From: CADCTP01 sp963849885
Lineage (GTDB): Bacteria > Actinomycetota > Actinomycetes > Mycobacteriales > CADCTP01
Length of the DNA stretch: 64,000 nucleotides
Direction: 5' to 3'
NCBI GenBank assembly: GCA_963849885.1
Contig: CAWKIV010000006.1
Location: 310,001-374,000, forward strand
Below are positions 41,449 through 50,366 of this stretch, piece by piece (the first letter of the stretch is position 1; each line of letters begins with the position of its first letter). Under the pieces are notes generated by a model. The model saw only the letters and a program-made list of their open reading frames with translations. It was not told the DNA's origin and did not search any database. The translations under genes and the position numbers were made by a program.

Positions 41449-43090
41449 ATGTCACGAGCAGTGTTGCTTCGCCGCGGTCTGACCGCGGCCGCGGCGTTGG
41501 CCCTGGCCGTGCCACTGGCAGCGGCTTCCCCTGCCCAGGCCGCTCCGGCCGCCACGGCCGCCACGGCCGCGGCGCCCGCGGTCGCGTGGGCTCCGTGCGC
41601 CGGCTTCGCCGGCTTCGACTGCGCCACCTACGACGTGCCGCTCGACTACGACCAGCCCGGCCTCGGCACGGTCCGGCTCGCGCTCAACCGGCGGCCGGCC
41701 GACGACCAGGCCAACAAGATCGGCTCGCTGTTCCTCAACCCGGGCGGCCCCGGCGGCGCCGGGCTGGGCTTCGCCCGGGCGGCGTCCCAGGTGCTGTTCA
41801 ACGACGAGATCCGGGCCAAGTTCGACATCGTCGGCTTCGACCCGCGCGGCGTCGGCCAGAGCACGCCGGTCCAGTGCTTCGCCACCGACGAGGAGTTCCT
41901 GGCGGTGCTCGGCCCGGTGCCGAGCGTGCCGCTCGGCGCGGCCGAGGTCAGCGCGACCCTGCGCGCCTACAAGACCTACACCACGGCCTGCGGGGCCAAC
42001 GGCGGCCCGCTGCTCGCGCACATGAGCACGCTCAACGTGGTGAAGGACCTCGACCGGCTGCGGCAGGCGGTCGGCGACAGCAAGCTCACCTACGCCGGTT
42101 ACTCCTACGGCACGCTGATCGGCGCCACCTACGCCAACCTGTTCCCGGGCAAGGTGCGCGCCCTGCTGCTCGACGGCATGGTCGACCCGGCCGAGCGGAC
42201 CCAGCGGTCCCTGCTCAACGAGCTCAACCGGGCCGGCGGCTTCGAGACCGCGCTGCGCGGCTTCCTGGAGCTGTGCGCGGCGTCCGGGCCGGACTGCGCG
42301 TTCTCCGAGGGTGACGAGAAGGCGAAGTTCGCGGCGCTGCGGGAGCGGCTGCGGCGCGGCCCGCTGACGCTGTCCGACGGCTCCACGGTGACCATCAGCG
42401 CGCTGACCGACTACGTGGGCGGCCAGCTCTACGACCCGGGCGCGTTCCCGGAGACGGCGGAGACCCTGCAGGCGCTCTACGACGAGGCGTTCCCGGCCAC
42501 CACCGCGAGCAAGACCTCGGCCACCGCCCGGCGCGTCGGCGTCCGCGGCGCTGGCCGGCCGCGGCGGCTTCCGGCCGCTCGGCGAGGCCTACTCGTTCAA
42601 CGGCACGGACACCCTCTTCGCGGTGAACTGCCTGGACAAGAAGCTGCCGCGCGGGCAGGCGGTGTGGCCGGCGATCGCGGTCGCCTTCGAGGCGGTGCAC
42701 CGCACCTTCGGCCGCAGCCAGGCCTACACGGCGGCGGTCTGCGGCACCTGGCCGGTGGTGACCAACGAGCGCTACGCCGGGCCGTGGGACCGGTGGACGT
42801 CCAACACGGTGCTGATCGTCGGCACCAAGTACGACCCGGCCACGCCCTACCTGTTCGCCCAGCGGGCGACGCAGCAGCTGGGCCGGGCCCGGCTGCTCAC
42901 CCTCGACGGGTACGGCCACACGTCGATCCTCAGCAGCACCTGCATCGACGAGAAGACCAACAACTACATCCTGACCGGCGCGGTGCCGGCGGCCGGAACG
43001 GTCTGCCAGCCGGACTCGCTGCCGTTCGACACGGCCGTCGCGACCACGGCGGCGGAGCAGGCGCTGCTGGAGGCGGTGCGGACGGGCTGA
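41449..43090 (+). pseudogene. Secreted TAP/SlpD-like alpha/beta hydrolase, frameshifted
   Basis: A Sec signal peptide (LTAAAALALAVPLAAASPAQA) is followed by a tripeptidyl-aminopeptidase-type hydrolase: NPGGPGGAG oxyanion loop, GYSYGTLIG nucleophile elbow, and, in a different frame, VNCLDKKLPRGQ, TKYDPATPY (acid) and GYGHTSIL (His) with the TAP-like C-terminal domain. The shift lies at about 42526-42536; the total of 1642 nt is one over a multiple of three. GGAGG precedes ATG 41449. If the shift is real, the protein loses two of three catalytic residues. Family members release N-terminal peptides outside the cell. Confidence 0.8.
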
Positions 43091-43117
43091 CCACCGCCCG
43101 GCTCCGCTGAAGCCGAC

Positions 43118-43149
43118 GGGAGGGGTCCCGGTCCGCCGGGGCCCCTCCC
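43118..43149. terminator. 14-bp hairpin between convergent genes
   Basis: GGGAGGGGTCCCGG (43118-43131) pairs with CCGGGGCCCCTCCC (43136-43149), with one G-U pair and a TCCG tetraloop, between the hydrolase and moeZ stops. Confidence 0.75.
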
Positions 43150-43208
43150 GGACCAGCCGCGGGAGCGGCAGGCTCAGCGCCCCGCCGCGCGGCGGCGGGG
43201 CGGGCGAC

Positions 43209-44369
43209 TCAGTAGGTGGGCAGGGACGGGTCGACCTGGGTGGCCCAGGCGGTCACCCCGCCGCGGAGGTGCACCGCGTCGCGGAAGCCGGCCGCCTTGA
43301 CCGCGGCGAGCGCCTCGGCCGAGCGGACGCCGGTCCGGCAGTAGAGCACCAGCGGCTGGTCCTGCGGCAGCTCGGCGAGCGCCTCGCCGGACAGGATCCG
43401 GTCCTTCGGGATGAGCACCCCGCCGGGGATCTTGACGATCTCGAACTCCACCGGCTCGCGGACGTCGACCAGGTAGGGATCCTTGCCCGCGTCCAGCATG
43501 TCCTTGAGGTCCTGCGCGGAGATGGTGGAGTCGGCGGCGGCCTCCTGGGCCGCGTCCGACACCACGCCGCAGAAGAGCTCGTAGTCGATCAGCTCGGTGA
43601 TCGGCCGCGCGGCCGGGTCCTTGCGCACCTTGATCGTCCGGTACGACATCTCCAGGGCGTCGTAGACCATCAGCCGGCCGAGCAGCGGCTCGCCGATGCC
43701 GGTGATCAGCTTGATCGCCTCGGTGACCATGATCGAGCCGATCGACGCGCAGAGCACGCCGAGCACCCCGCCCTCGGCGCAGGACGGCACCATGCCGGGC
43801 GGCGGCGGGTCCGGGTAGAGGTCGCGGTAGTTGGGGCCGTGCTCGTCCCAGAAGACGCTGGCCTGGCCCTCGAAGCGGTAGATGGAGCCCCACACGTAGG
43901 GCTTGCCGAGCAGCACGCAGGCGTCGTTGACCAGGTAGCGGGTGGCGAAGTTGTCGGTGCCGTCGAGGATCAGGTCGTACGGCCGGAAGACGTCCAGCGC
44001 GTTGTCCGACTCGAGCCGCTCCTGGTGCAGGACCACCTCGACGTACGGGTTGATCTCCCGGATGCTGTCCCGGGCCGACTCCGCCTTCGACCGGCCCACG
44101 TCGGACACCCCGTGGATGACCTGGCGCTGCAGGTTGGACTCGTCGACCACGTCGAAGTCGACGATGCCGAGCGTGCCCACGCCGGCCGCGGCCAGGTAGA
44201 GCAGCGCCGGCGAGCCGAGGCCGCCGGCCCCCACGACCAGGACCTTCGCGTTCTTCAGCCGCTTCTGCCCGGTCACCCCGACGTCCGGGATGATGAGGTG
44301 CCGGCTGTACCGGGCGACCTCGTCGACGGTCAGCTCGGCGGCGGGCTCCACCAGGGGCGGCAAGGACAC
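43209..44369 (-). CDS. moeZ: MoeZ: adenylyltransferase-sulfurtransferase with rhodanese domain
   Basis: A 386-aa MoeB-rhodanese fusion that activates small ubiquitin-like sulfur carriers (for molybdopterin, thiamine-like or cysteine pathways). It has the ATP loop VLVVGAGGLGSPALLYLAAA (44-63), the E1 region DFDVVDESNLQRQVIHG, and the rhodanese persulfide Cys in VLYCRTGVRSAEAL (C344). The sequence resembles M. tuberculosis MoeZ (Rv3206c) closely along its length. GTG 44369 is preferred over an ATG 24 nt upstream because AAGGAG is 6 nt before it. A SigR/SigH-like promoter lies just upstream, so it is expected to respond to thiol stress. Confidence 0.93.
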   Translation of the reverse strand: MSLPPLVEPAAELTVDEVARYSRHLIIPDVGVTGQKRLKNAKVLVVGAGGLGSPALLYLAAAGVGTLGIVDFDVVDESNLQRQVIHGVSDVGRSKAESARDSIREINPYVEVVLHQERLESDNALDVFRPYDLILDGTDNFATRYLVNDACVLLGKPYVWGSIYRFEGQASVFWDEHGPNYRDLYPDPPPPGMVPSCAEGGVLGVLCASIGSIMVTEAIKLITGIGEPLLGRLMVYDALEMSYRTIKVRKDPAARPITELIDYELFCGVVSDAAQEAAADSTISAQDLKDMLDAGKDPYLVDVREPVEFEIVKIPGGVLIPKDRILSGEALAELPQDQPLVLYCRTGVRSAEALAAVKAAGFRDAVHLRGGVTAWATQVDPSLPTY

Positions 44370-44403
44370 GGCGGTCTCCTTCGATGACGTCATCCCCGTT
44401 GGC

Positions 44404-44430
44404 AACCGGGCTCGCATTGTCGGAATTCCC
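44404..44430 (-). promoter_or_regulatory. SigR/SigH-type promoter upstream of moeZ
   Basis: On the minus strand GGGAAT (44430-44425), exactly 18 nt, then GTT (44406-44404): a full match to the SigR consensus GGGAAT-N18-GTT. The predicted start is near 44397. The palindrome TGACGTCA (44387-44394) lies in the leader. Confidence 0.65.
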
Positions 44431-44492
44431 CGCCTGAATCCTACCCGGAAGTCCGGATGGGCAGAGGGGATGACCGGGACCGGTCGGTCCCG

Positions 44493-45377
44493 CTAGGGGT
44501 AGGGGAAGGCGTTCGGCCGGCAGCGACCGACGCCCGCGGTCTGCACGCCGAGCGTCTGCTGCATCATCACCGGCGCCAGCGCGCCGGACTTCGGGCACGG
44601 CTGGTGGTCGAAGCCGAGCGCGTGCCCGACCTCGTGGTTGACCACGTAGATCCGGTACGCGGGGAGGTTGCCGGCGTAGGCGACCGCGCCCCGCACCCAG
44701 CGCGCGTCGTTGATCACCGCCCGACCGAGCTCGCCGTTGTAGCAGGAGGTCTCGAACGGCAGCGTGTAGCCGCACAGCTTCCGGACGGTGAGTGACGCGG
44801 TCAGGCTGACCCGGAAGTCCACCGCCCCGCCGTCCACCCGCTGGAACGACAGCCGCCCGCCGGCGCCCCAGCTGCGCGCGTTGCCGAGGATCTGCTCCAC
44901 CGCCGTGGCGAAGGCCGGCCCGTCCTCGACCACCCCGGCCTCCAGCTCGACGGTGAAGCGCCGCAGCGGGCCGGTGCCGTAGACCTTCGAGGTGCCCGGG
45001 ACGACGTCGAAGCGGCCGCCCCCGGACTTGGTGTACGGCCCGCCCGGCGGCAGCGCGGTCGGCGGCAGCGGGCGGGCGCTGCCGCCGCCGGCGTCGTCCA
45101 CGTAGATGCCGGTCGGGGTGGGCCGCGGGGCGGTCACCGGCGGGCTGGTCGGCGCGGCCGGCGGAGCGGCGGCCGGCGGCGCGGCCGGGTCGGTGGCGTC
45201 GGCGCCGCCGAGCGGGAGCGGCAGGCCGGCCGCCGCGCCGTTGGCCACGTCCACCCCGCAGAGCACGGTCAGCGCGGTCAGCACCGGGATCGCGTACGCC
45301 CGCCAGCCGTACGCGCGGACGAAGCGGCGGAGCCCGCCGCCCTGCGGTGGCCGGGTGGACCGGGACGCGAAGGTCAT
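44493..45377 (-). CDS. DUF3152 exported zinc-metalloprotease-like protein
   Basis: A 294-aa protein: one TM/signal anchor (AYAIPVLTALTVLCGVDVAN, about 27-46), a Pro-rich linker, and a C-terminal domain with the extended zinc motif HEVGHALGFDH (248-258) plus a following Cys pair. This is the DUF3152 family (Rv3207c in M. tuberculosis), a zincin-like domain outside the membrane. The annotated ATG 45377 may not be the true start: the same frame stays open for another 124 codons and reads plausibly (PPDRFAPPYRLVELRSPDGP just before the ATG), but contains no ATG or GTG. Confidence 0.8.
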   Translation of the reverse strand: MTFASRSTRPPQGGGLRRFVRAYGWRAYAIPVLTALTVLCGVDVANGAAAGLPLPLGGADATDPAAPPAAAPPAAPTSPPVTAPRPTPTGIYVDDAGGGSARPLPPTALPPGGPYTKSGGGRFDVVPGTSKVYGTGPLRRFTVELEAGVVEDGPAFATAVEQILGNARSWGAGGRLSFQRVDGGAVDFRVSLTASLTVRKLCGYTLPFETSCYNGELGRAVINDARWVRGAVAYAGNLPAYRIYVVNHEVGHALGFDHQPCPKSGALAPVMMQQTLGVQTAGVGRCRPNAFPYP

Positions 45378-46181
45378 CGGCCGGCGGGCACCCGGCTCCG
45401 GGGCGTCCGGGTCGAGCCGGGCGCGCAGCGGGCCGTCCGGGGAGCGCAGCTCGACCAGGCGGTACGGCGGCGCGAACCGGTCCGGCGGGGCGCCGCGACC
45501 CCGCCGGCCACCGCCGTGCCGGCCGCCGCGGGCGCCGGCCGGCCCCGGACCGGCCCGTCCCGAACCGGCCGGCCCCGGACCGGCCCGTCCCGAACCGGCC
45601 GCCCGACCGCCCGGACCGGCCGGCCCGGGACCGCCGCCGGGGAACTGCTCGGACCGGTCGGGCCCCGGCCCGTGCCGGGCCTCCCGCCCGGACCGGGTCG
45701 CGCGCGTCGCCCGGCCGCCGGGTCCGCGGGGCCCGGGCGGGCGGGTCCGTCAGGACGACCGGGGCGGGTGGGCCTGTCGGTGCGGGTGGGGCGGGGCGGG
45801 TGGTCGGGGCGGTCCGGGCCGACGACGGGGGTGCGGGACGCGACGTAGCCGGCAGCCGCGCGGCCGCCCGGGCCCGAGGCTGCCCCGGTGGTGCCGGCGC
45901 GACGCCCCCGCGCCGCCGGTCCCGGTCGGGTCACGCCGGACAGGATCGCACAGCCGCCGAGCCCCGCCCGCGCCACCGCTCGGCCCACGCCGCCGGCGGC
46001 CGACCGGACCAGCCCCCCGCCCCGGCCCCGCGCCGGACGCCGGACCGGGCGCCGGACCGGACACCGGACCGGACACCGGACCACCGGACGCCGGACCAGC
46101 CCCGCGCGGCGGCCCGGCATCGACCGGCACCGCGCCGAGCGGCGGGACGACGCCGACCTGCCCCGCGCCGAGCGGCGGGCA
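45378..46181. repeat. Repeat-rich 804-bp stretch between DUF3152 and an alpha/beta-hydrolase gene
   Basis: The stretch holds a 30-bp tandem pair (45541-45570 and 45571-45600, identical) and a 12-bp array CGGACCGGACAC-like at about 46041-46084, with many GGCCGG-type palindromes. The part 45378-45749 is open in the DUF3152 frame and protein-like (GREARHGPGPDRSEQFPGGG), so it probably encodes a disordered N-terminal extension whose start has been lost by a frameshift or lies upstream. No gene can be supported in 45753-46181. Confidence 0.6.
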
Positions 46182-47147
46182 TCACCGCGCGGCGTCCTCC
46201 AGGAGCGCGACCACGGCCCGGGCCACCACCTCCGGGACCTCCATCTGGGCCACGTGCCCGATCCGCGGCAGCAGCAGCAGCCGGGCGTCCGGGATCGTCG
46301 CGGCGGTCCGCGGCGCCAGCGCGGCCGGCACCACCTTGTCCTGGTCGCCCCAGACGACCAGGGTCGGCGCCTGGATCCGGGCCGCCTGCCGCCACAGCGA
46401 GCCGGCCCCGGGCACCGCGTACGACCAGGCGATGCCGCGCAGCGAGGCGGTGAAGGCGTCCATCGCCCAGGGCAGCCCGCGCCGCCGGACCACCTCCTCG
46501 ACCGCCTCGGCGAACCGGTTGTCCGGCACCACGGACGGGTCGCCGAAGCACAGCTCGAGCACGGCCCGGGCCCGGCGCTCCGGCGGCAGCGTGTCCAGCC
46601 GCCGCTGCACCAGCCGGCCCAGCCCGGGCAGCAGCAGGAGCGGCAGCGTGACGTCCGAGCCGCGCCGCGGCCGCAGCGACGGCATCGCCGGCGACACCAG
46701 CGTGAGCGTCCGGACCAGGTCCGGCCGCAGCGCCGCGACCAGCACGGTGACCGCGCCGCCGAGCGAGTTGCCGAACAGGTGCACCGGCTCGCCGCCGCGC
46801 TGCTCCAGGTAGGCGATCACGGTCCGGGCGTGCCCGGCGGGCGTGTAGTCCGACCCGGGCGCCGGCCCGGACCGGCCGAAGCCGGGCAGGTCGACCGCCT
46901 CGCCGGACAGCCGGCCGGTCAGCAGGTGGGCCAGGTCGGTCCAGTTGGTGGCCGAGCCGCCCAGCCCGTGCACGTAGACCGCCGGCTCGCCGCCGGACGG
47001 CGGCCCGGGTGTGCGCCGTACGTACAGCTCGGCGCCGCGGACGCGCACCACGTCGCCCGGCCACGGCGGCAGCGCCGGGTCCACCGGGGGCAGTGGCGCG
47101 TCGGACAGCCGGGCGGGATGCGCGGCGGCGGGCGCGGTGACGGTCAC
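46182..47147 (-). CDS. Alpha/beta hydrolase (tandem paralogue 1)
   Basis: A 321-aa hydrolase with VYVHGLGGSATNW (oxyanion loop), FGNSLGGAVTV (nucleophile Ser), VVWGDQDKVVP (acid) and IGHVAQMEVPE (His). It is a tandem duplicate of the next gene upstream, of identical length and about two-thirds identity by eye. The start GTG follows AGGGGAGCTC. Just upstream is the palindrome CCTCGATCGAGG (47158-47169). The substrate is unknown; the family includes lipases and C-C hydrolases. Confidence 0.85.
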   Translation of the reverse strand: MTVTAPAAAHPARLSDAPLPPVDPALPPWPGDVVRVRGAELYVRRTPGPPSGGEPAVYVHGLGGSATNWTDLAHLLTGRLSGEAVDLPGFGRSGPAPGSDYTPAGHARTVIAYLEQRGGEPVHLFGNSLGGAVTVLVAALRPDLVRTLTLVSPAMPSLRPRRGSDVTLPLLLLPGLGRLVQRRLDTLPPERRARAVLELCFGDPSVVPDNRFAEAVEEVVRRRGLPWAMDAFTASLRGIAWSYAVPGAGSLWRQAARIQAPTLVVWGDQDKVVPAALAPRTAATIPDARLLLLPRIGHVAQMEVPEVVARAVVALLEDAAR

Positions 47148-47201
47148 GCGGAGCTCCCCTCGATCGAGGCCTACCCGACGGTAACCCGGCGGCCGGCGCG
47201 G

Positions 47202-48167
47202 TCAGCGCCCGGCCGCGTCGTCCAGCAGCGCGAGCACGGCCCGGGCGACCACGTCCGGCGCCTCCAGCTGGGAGACGTGCCCGGCGGTGGGCAGCACCAG
47301 CAGCCGGGCGTCCGGGATCGTCGCGGCGGTCCGCGGCGCCACCGCGATCGGCACGACCTTGTCCCGCCCGCCCCAGACCAGCAGGGTCGGCGCCTGGACC
47401 CGGGCCGCGGAGCGCCACAGCGACTGCCGGCCGGGCAGCAGGTACGACCGGACGATGCCGCGGAACGTGTCGGCGAAGGCGCCCGCCGCCCACGGCACGT
47501 CCCGGCGGCGCAGCTCCTCCTCGACCGCCTCGGCGAACCGGTTCGGCGGCACCGTCGAGGGGTCGCCGAGGACGAGGTCGATGACCGCGCGGGCCTGCTG
47601 CTCGGCCGGGCGCCGGTCCAGCCGGCGCAGCACCCAGCCGCCGAGACCGGGCACCACGAGCAGCAGCAGCGTGAAGTTGGTGCCCGGCCGCGGCCGCAGG
47701 TACGGCATCGCCGGGGAGACCAGCGTGAGCGTCCGGACCAGGTCGGGGCGGCGGGCGGCCACCACCACGGTGACGGCGCCGCCGAGCGAGTTGCCGAACA
47801 GGTGCACCGGCTGCCCGCCGCGCTGCTCCAGGTACGCGATCACGGTCCGGGCGTGCCCGGCCACCGAGTAGTCGCCGCGCGGCGCCGGTCCGGACCGGCC
47901 GAAGCCGGGCAGGTCCGGCGCCTCGCCGGACAGCCGCCCGGACAGCACCGCGGCGAGGTCGGTCCAGTCGGTCGACGCCCCGCCGAGCCCGTGCACGTAC
48001 ACCGCCGGCTCGGCGCCCGGCGGCCCGGGCGTGCGCCGGACGAAGAGGTCGCAGCCGTCGATCCGGACGACGCCGCCCGGCCACGGCGGGATGCTCCGGT
48101 CCACCGGCGGCAGCGGGGCGTCGGACAGCCGGGCGGTCCGGACGGCCTTGCCCGCGGCGAGCGTCAC
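47202..48167 (-). CDS. Alpha/beta hydrolase (tandem paralogue 2)
   Basis: A 321-aa protein nearly parallel to its downstream neighbour: VYVHGLGGASTDW, FGNSLGGAVTVVVAA, LVWGGRDKVVP and AGHVSQLEAPD. It starts 10 nt after the stop of the epimerase gene, so the two are likely one transcript. The duplication with retained catalytic residues in both copies suggests divergence of substrate or a dosage effect. Confidence 0.85.
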   Translation of the reverse strand: MTLAAGKAVRTARLSDAPLPPVDRSIPPWPGGVVRIDGCDLFVRRTPGPPGAEPAVYVHGLGGASTDWTDLAAVLSGRLSGEAPDLPGFGRSGPAPRGDYSVAGHARTVIAYLEQRGGQPVHLFGNSLGGAVTVVVAARRPDLVRTLTLVSPAMPYLRPRPGTNFTLLLLVVPGLGGWVLRRLDRRPAEQQARAVIDLVLGDPSTVPPNRFAEAVEEELRRRDVPWAAGAFADTFRGIVRSYLLPGRQSLWRSAARVQAPTLLVWGGRDKVVPIAVAPRTAATIPDARLLVLPTAGHVSQLEAPDVVARAVLALLDDAAGR

Positions 48168-48177
48168 GGCGGGCCGG

Positions 48178-49215
48178 TCAGCGGTGCGCGTCCGGCCCGG
48201 CCGGCGACGGCCCGCCCGGCGGCGGCAGGCCCGCGGCGCTGTATCCCGACCGCAGCTCGGCCAGCCCGCGCTCGCGCGTGACCTGCCCCTCGTAGCCGAG
48301 CTCCCGGCGGGCCCGCTCGTCGCGCAGCGTGCAGGTCTCGCCGATCACCCGGACCGCGGTGAGGTCCAGCGGGGGTCGGCCCGGCAGCGGCAGCGTCCGC
48401 CACAGCGCGCCGGCCCCGCCGGCGGCGGCCCGGGCCACCCGGCCGGGCACCGTGCCGGTCGGCGCCGGCACGCCCTGGGTGGCCAGCAGCGCGGTGGCGA
48501 AGTCCCGGAACGGCACCGGCGCGCCGTCGGTGACGAAGTAGGCCTGGCCGCCGCGACCGCGCTCGGCCGCGGCCAGGATGCCCTCGACCGCGTTGCGGAC
48601 GTGCGTCGTCGAGGTCAGGTGGGTGCCGCCGTCGACCCAGCGCAGCCGGCCGGACCGGGCCGCGTCCAGCAGCGCCGGCAGCAGGGTGGTGTCGCCGCGG
48701 CCCCACACCATCCGCGGCCGGACCGCCACCGTGGCCAGCTCCGGGGTGGTCGCGGCCAGCACCAGCCGCTCGGCCTCGGCCTTGGTCCGCGCGTACGGCC
48801 CCGGCCAGCGGGCCGGGTACGGCCAGGACTCGTCCGCGTCCACCAGCGGCCGGTCGCCGAGCACGACCTGCTCGGTGGACACCAGGACCAGCCGCGGCAC
48901 CCCGGCCGAGCGGGCGGCCTGCAGCACCGTGCGGCTGCCGTCCACGTTCGTCCGGTGCAGGTCGGCGAGGTCCGCCCAGCCGCCGGTCAGCCGGGCCGCA
49001 CAGTGCACCACCAGCTCGGCGCCGCGCATCCCCGCGGCCAGCGCGTCCAGGTCGGTCAGGTCCCCCCGCACCGGGACGGCGCCCCGGGCGGTCACCGCGG
49101 CCTCGGCCGCGGCCGAGCGGGCCAGCGCGCGGGCGGTCTCGCCGCGCTCGGCGAGGGCGTCCAGCAGCGCCCCACCGAGGAAGCCGGAGCCACCGGTGAC
49201 GAAGACCGTGCGCAC
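48178..49215 (-). CDS. NAD-dependent epimerase/dehydratase (extended SDR, 3-beta-HSD-like)
   Basis: A 345-aa extended short-chain dehydrogenase. The NAD loop is VFVTGGSGFLGGALLDAL (4-21), followed by VHCAARL, VSTEQVV and the active-site pair in YARTKAEAE (YxxxK). The arrangement resembles 3-beta-hydroxysteroid dehydrogenase/isomerase-like SDRs. GAGGAGG lies about 6 nt before GTG 49215. It is the first gene of a set with the two alpha/beta hydrolases, suggesting a small hydrophobic-substrate pathway, but no substrate can be named. Confidence 0.88.
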   Translation of the reverse strand: MRTVFVTGGSGFLGGALLDALAERGETARALARSAAAEAAVTARGAVPVRGDLTDLDALAAGMRGAELVVHCAARLTGGWADLADLHRTNVDGSRTVLQAARSAGVPRLVLVSTEQVVLGDRPLVDADESWPYPARWPGPYARTKAEAERLVLAATTPELATVAVRPRMVWGRGDTTLLPALLDAARSGRLRWVDGGTHLTSTTHVRNAVEGILAAAERGRGGQAYFVTDGAPVPFRDFATALLATQGVPAPTGTVPGRVARAAAGGAGALWRTLPLPGRPPLDLTAVRVIGETCTLRDERARRELGYEGQVTRERGLAELRSGYSAAGLPPPGGPSPAGPDAHR

Positions 49216-49445
49216 GCCCCACCTCCTCAGCGCCGTAGCGCGCGCCGGTACGGGTGGCCGGCCGCCTCGGCGCGGTCGGGTACCGAGCCGGTGGGCCCGG
49301 TACGCGTCTCTCGGCCCACCCTAGGCCCGAGGTCACGGTGGGGTCGCGGTTCTACACCGATTTGCCCCGGGTTGGGGCCAACCGGCCGGGTGAACGCTAG
49401 GCCGGACGAGGGAACCCCGGCGCGCGCTCGGGCGCGTCGGCGGGC

Positions 49446-50366
49446 TCAGCCCGGCAGCCGGGGCCGCGTCCCGCCGCGCAGCAGCGGCGCGAAGAGGTCG
49501 CCCTCCTGCACCCGCTCCAGCACGTCCGCCTGGGTGAAGCCGAGCGGCGAGCCGCCCGCGGTCGCCTCCACCTCGTCCCAGGTGACCGGGGCGGAGACCG
49601 TCGCGGCCGGCCGGGCCCGCAGCGAGTAGACGCTCACCGTGGTCTTGGCCGCGTTGTTCTGGCTCCAGTCGACCAGCACCTTGCCCGGCCGCAGCGACTT
49701 GGTCATCCGGGACACCACCAGCGCCGGCCGCTCCTCCTCCAGCCGCTCGGCCAGCTCGTGCGCGTACGCCGAGGTGCGGTCGGCCGGGGTGTCGGCGATC
49801 GCCGCGTACACCTGCATGCCCTTGCTGCCGCTGGTCTTGGCCACCGGCTCCAGCCCGTCGGCGACCAGCAGCTCGCGCAGCGCCAGCGCCACCTGGGCGC
49901 ACTCGACCACGGTGGCCGGCGCGCCCGGGTCGAGGTCGAGCACCAGCTGGTCGGCGCCGTGCACGCCGTCCCGCGGGCCGACCTTCCACTGTGGAGTGTG
50001 CAGCTCCAGCGCGGCCAGGTTGGCCAGCCAGACCAGGGTGGCCAGCTCCTCGACGACGATGTAGTCGATCTCGTCCCGGTTCTTGGTGCTGCCCGGCGCC
50101 GGCAGCCGGGCCGTGCGCACCCAGTCCGGCTTGCCGCGGGAGGCGTTCTTCTCGAAGAAGAACATGCCGTCGACCCCGTTGGGATAGCGCTTGACGGTGA
50201 GCGGCCGGCCGGCCAGGTGCGGCAGCAGCACCGGCGCGACCGCGGTGTAGTAGGCGATCACCTCGCCCTTGGTCAGCCCGACCTCCGGGTAGAGCACCTT
50301 GTCCAGGTTGGACAGCTTGAGGGTGCGGCCCTCCACCTCGACCGCCACGGCATTGCTAGCGCTCAC
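49446..50366 (-). CDS. LigD-type polymerase/primase domain protein (NHEJ)
   Basis: A 306-aa stand-alone LigD polymerase domain. It has VKRYPNGVDGMFFFEKNA, the metal-binding LVLDLDPG (DxD), KTSGSKGMQVY and VLVDWSQNN (third Asp), the archaeo-eukaryotic primase-type active site. In bacterial end joining it adds ribo- or deoxynucleotides to broken ends. Its start overlaps the 3' end of the ligase gene by 11 bp, so the two are coupled. In many bacteria both domains are fused with a 3'-phosphoesterase in a single LigD; here they are separate and the phosphoesterase is not in the window. Confidence 0.93.
   Translation of the reverse strand: MSASNAVAVEVEGRTLKLSNLDKVLYPEVGLTKGEVIAYYTAVAPVLLPHLAGRPLTVKRYPNGVDGMFFFEKNASRGKPDWVRTARLPAPGSTKNRDEIDYIVVEELATLVWLANLAALELHTPQWKVGPRDGVHGADQLVLDLDPGAPATVVECAQVALALRELLVADGLEPVAKTSGSKGMQVYAAIADTPADRTSAYAHELAERLEEERPALVVSRMTKSLRPGKVLVDWSQNNAAKTTVSVYSLRARPAATVSAPVTWDEVEATAGGSPLGFTQADVLERVQEGDLFAPLLRGGTRPRLPG

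Noticed and set aside
45374..46120. 248-aa minus-strand ORF overlapping the DUF3152 start as ATGA
   Set aside because: Arg/Pro/Gly low complexity from repeat DNA; the alternative frame reads like the N-terminus of DUF3152, so this ORF is probably not coding.
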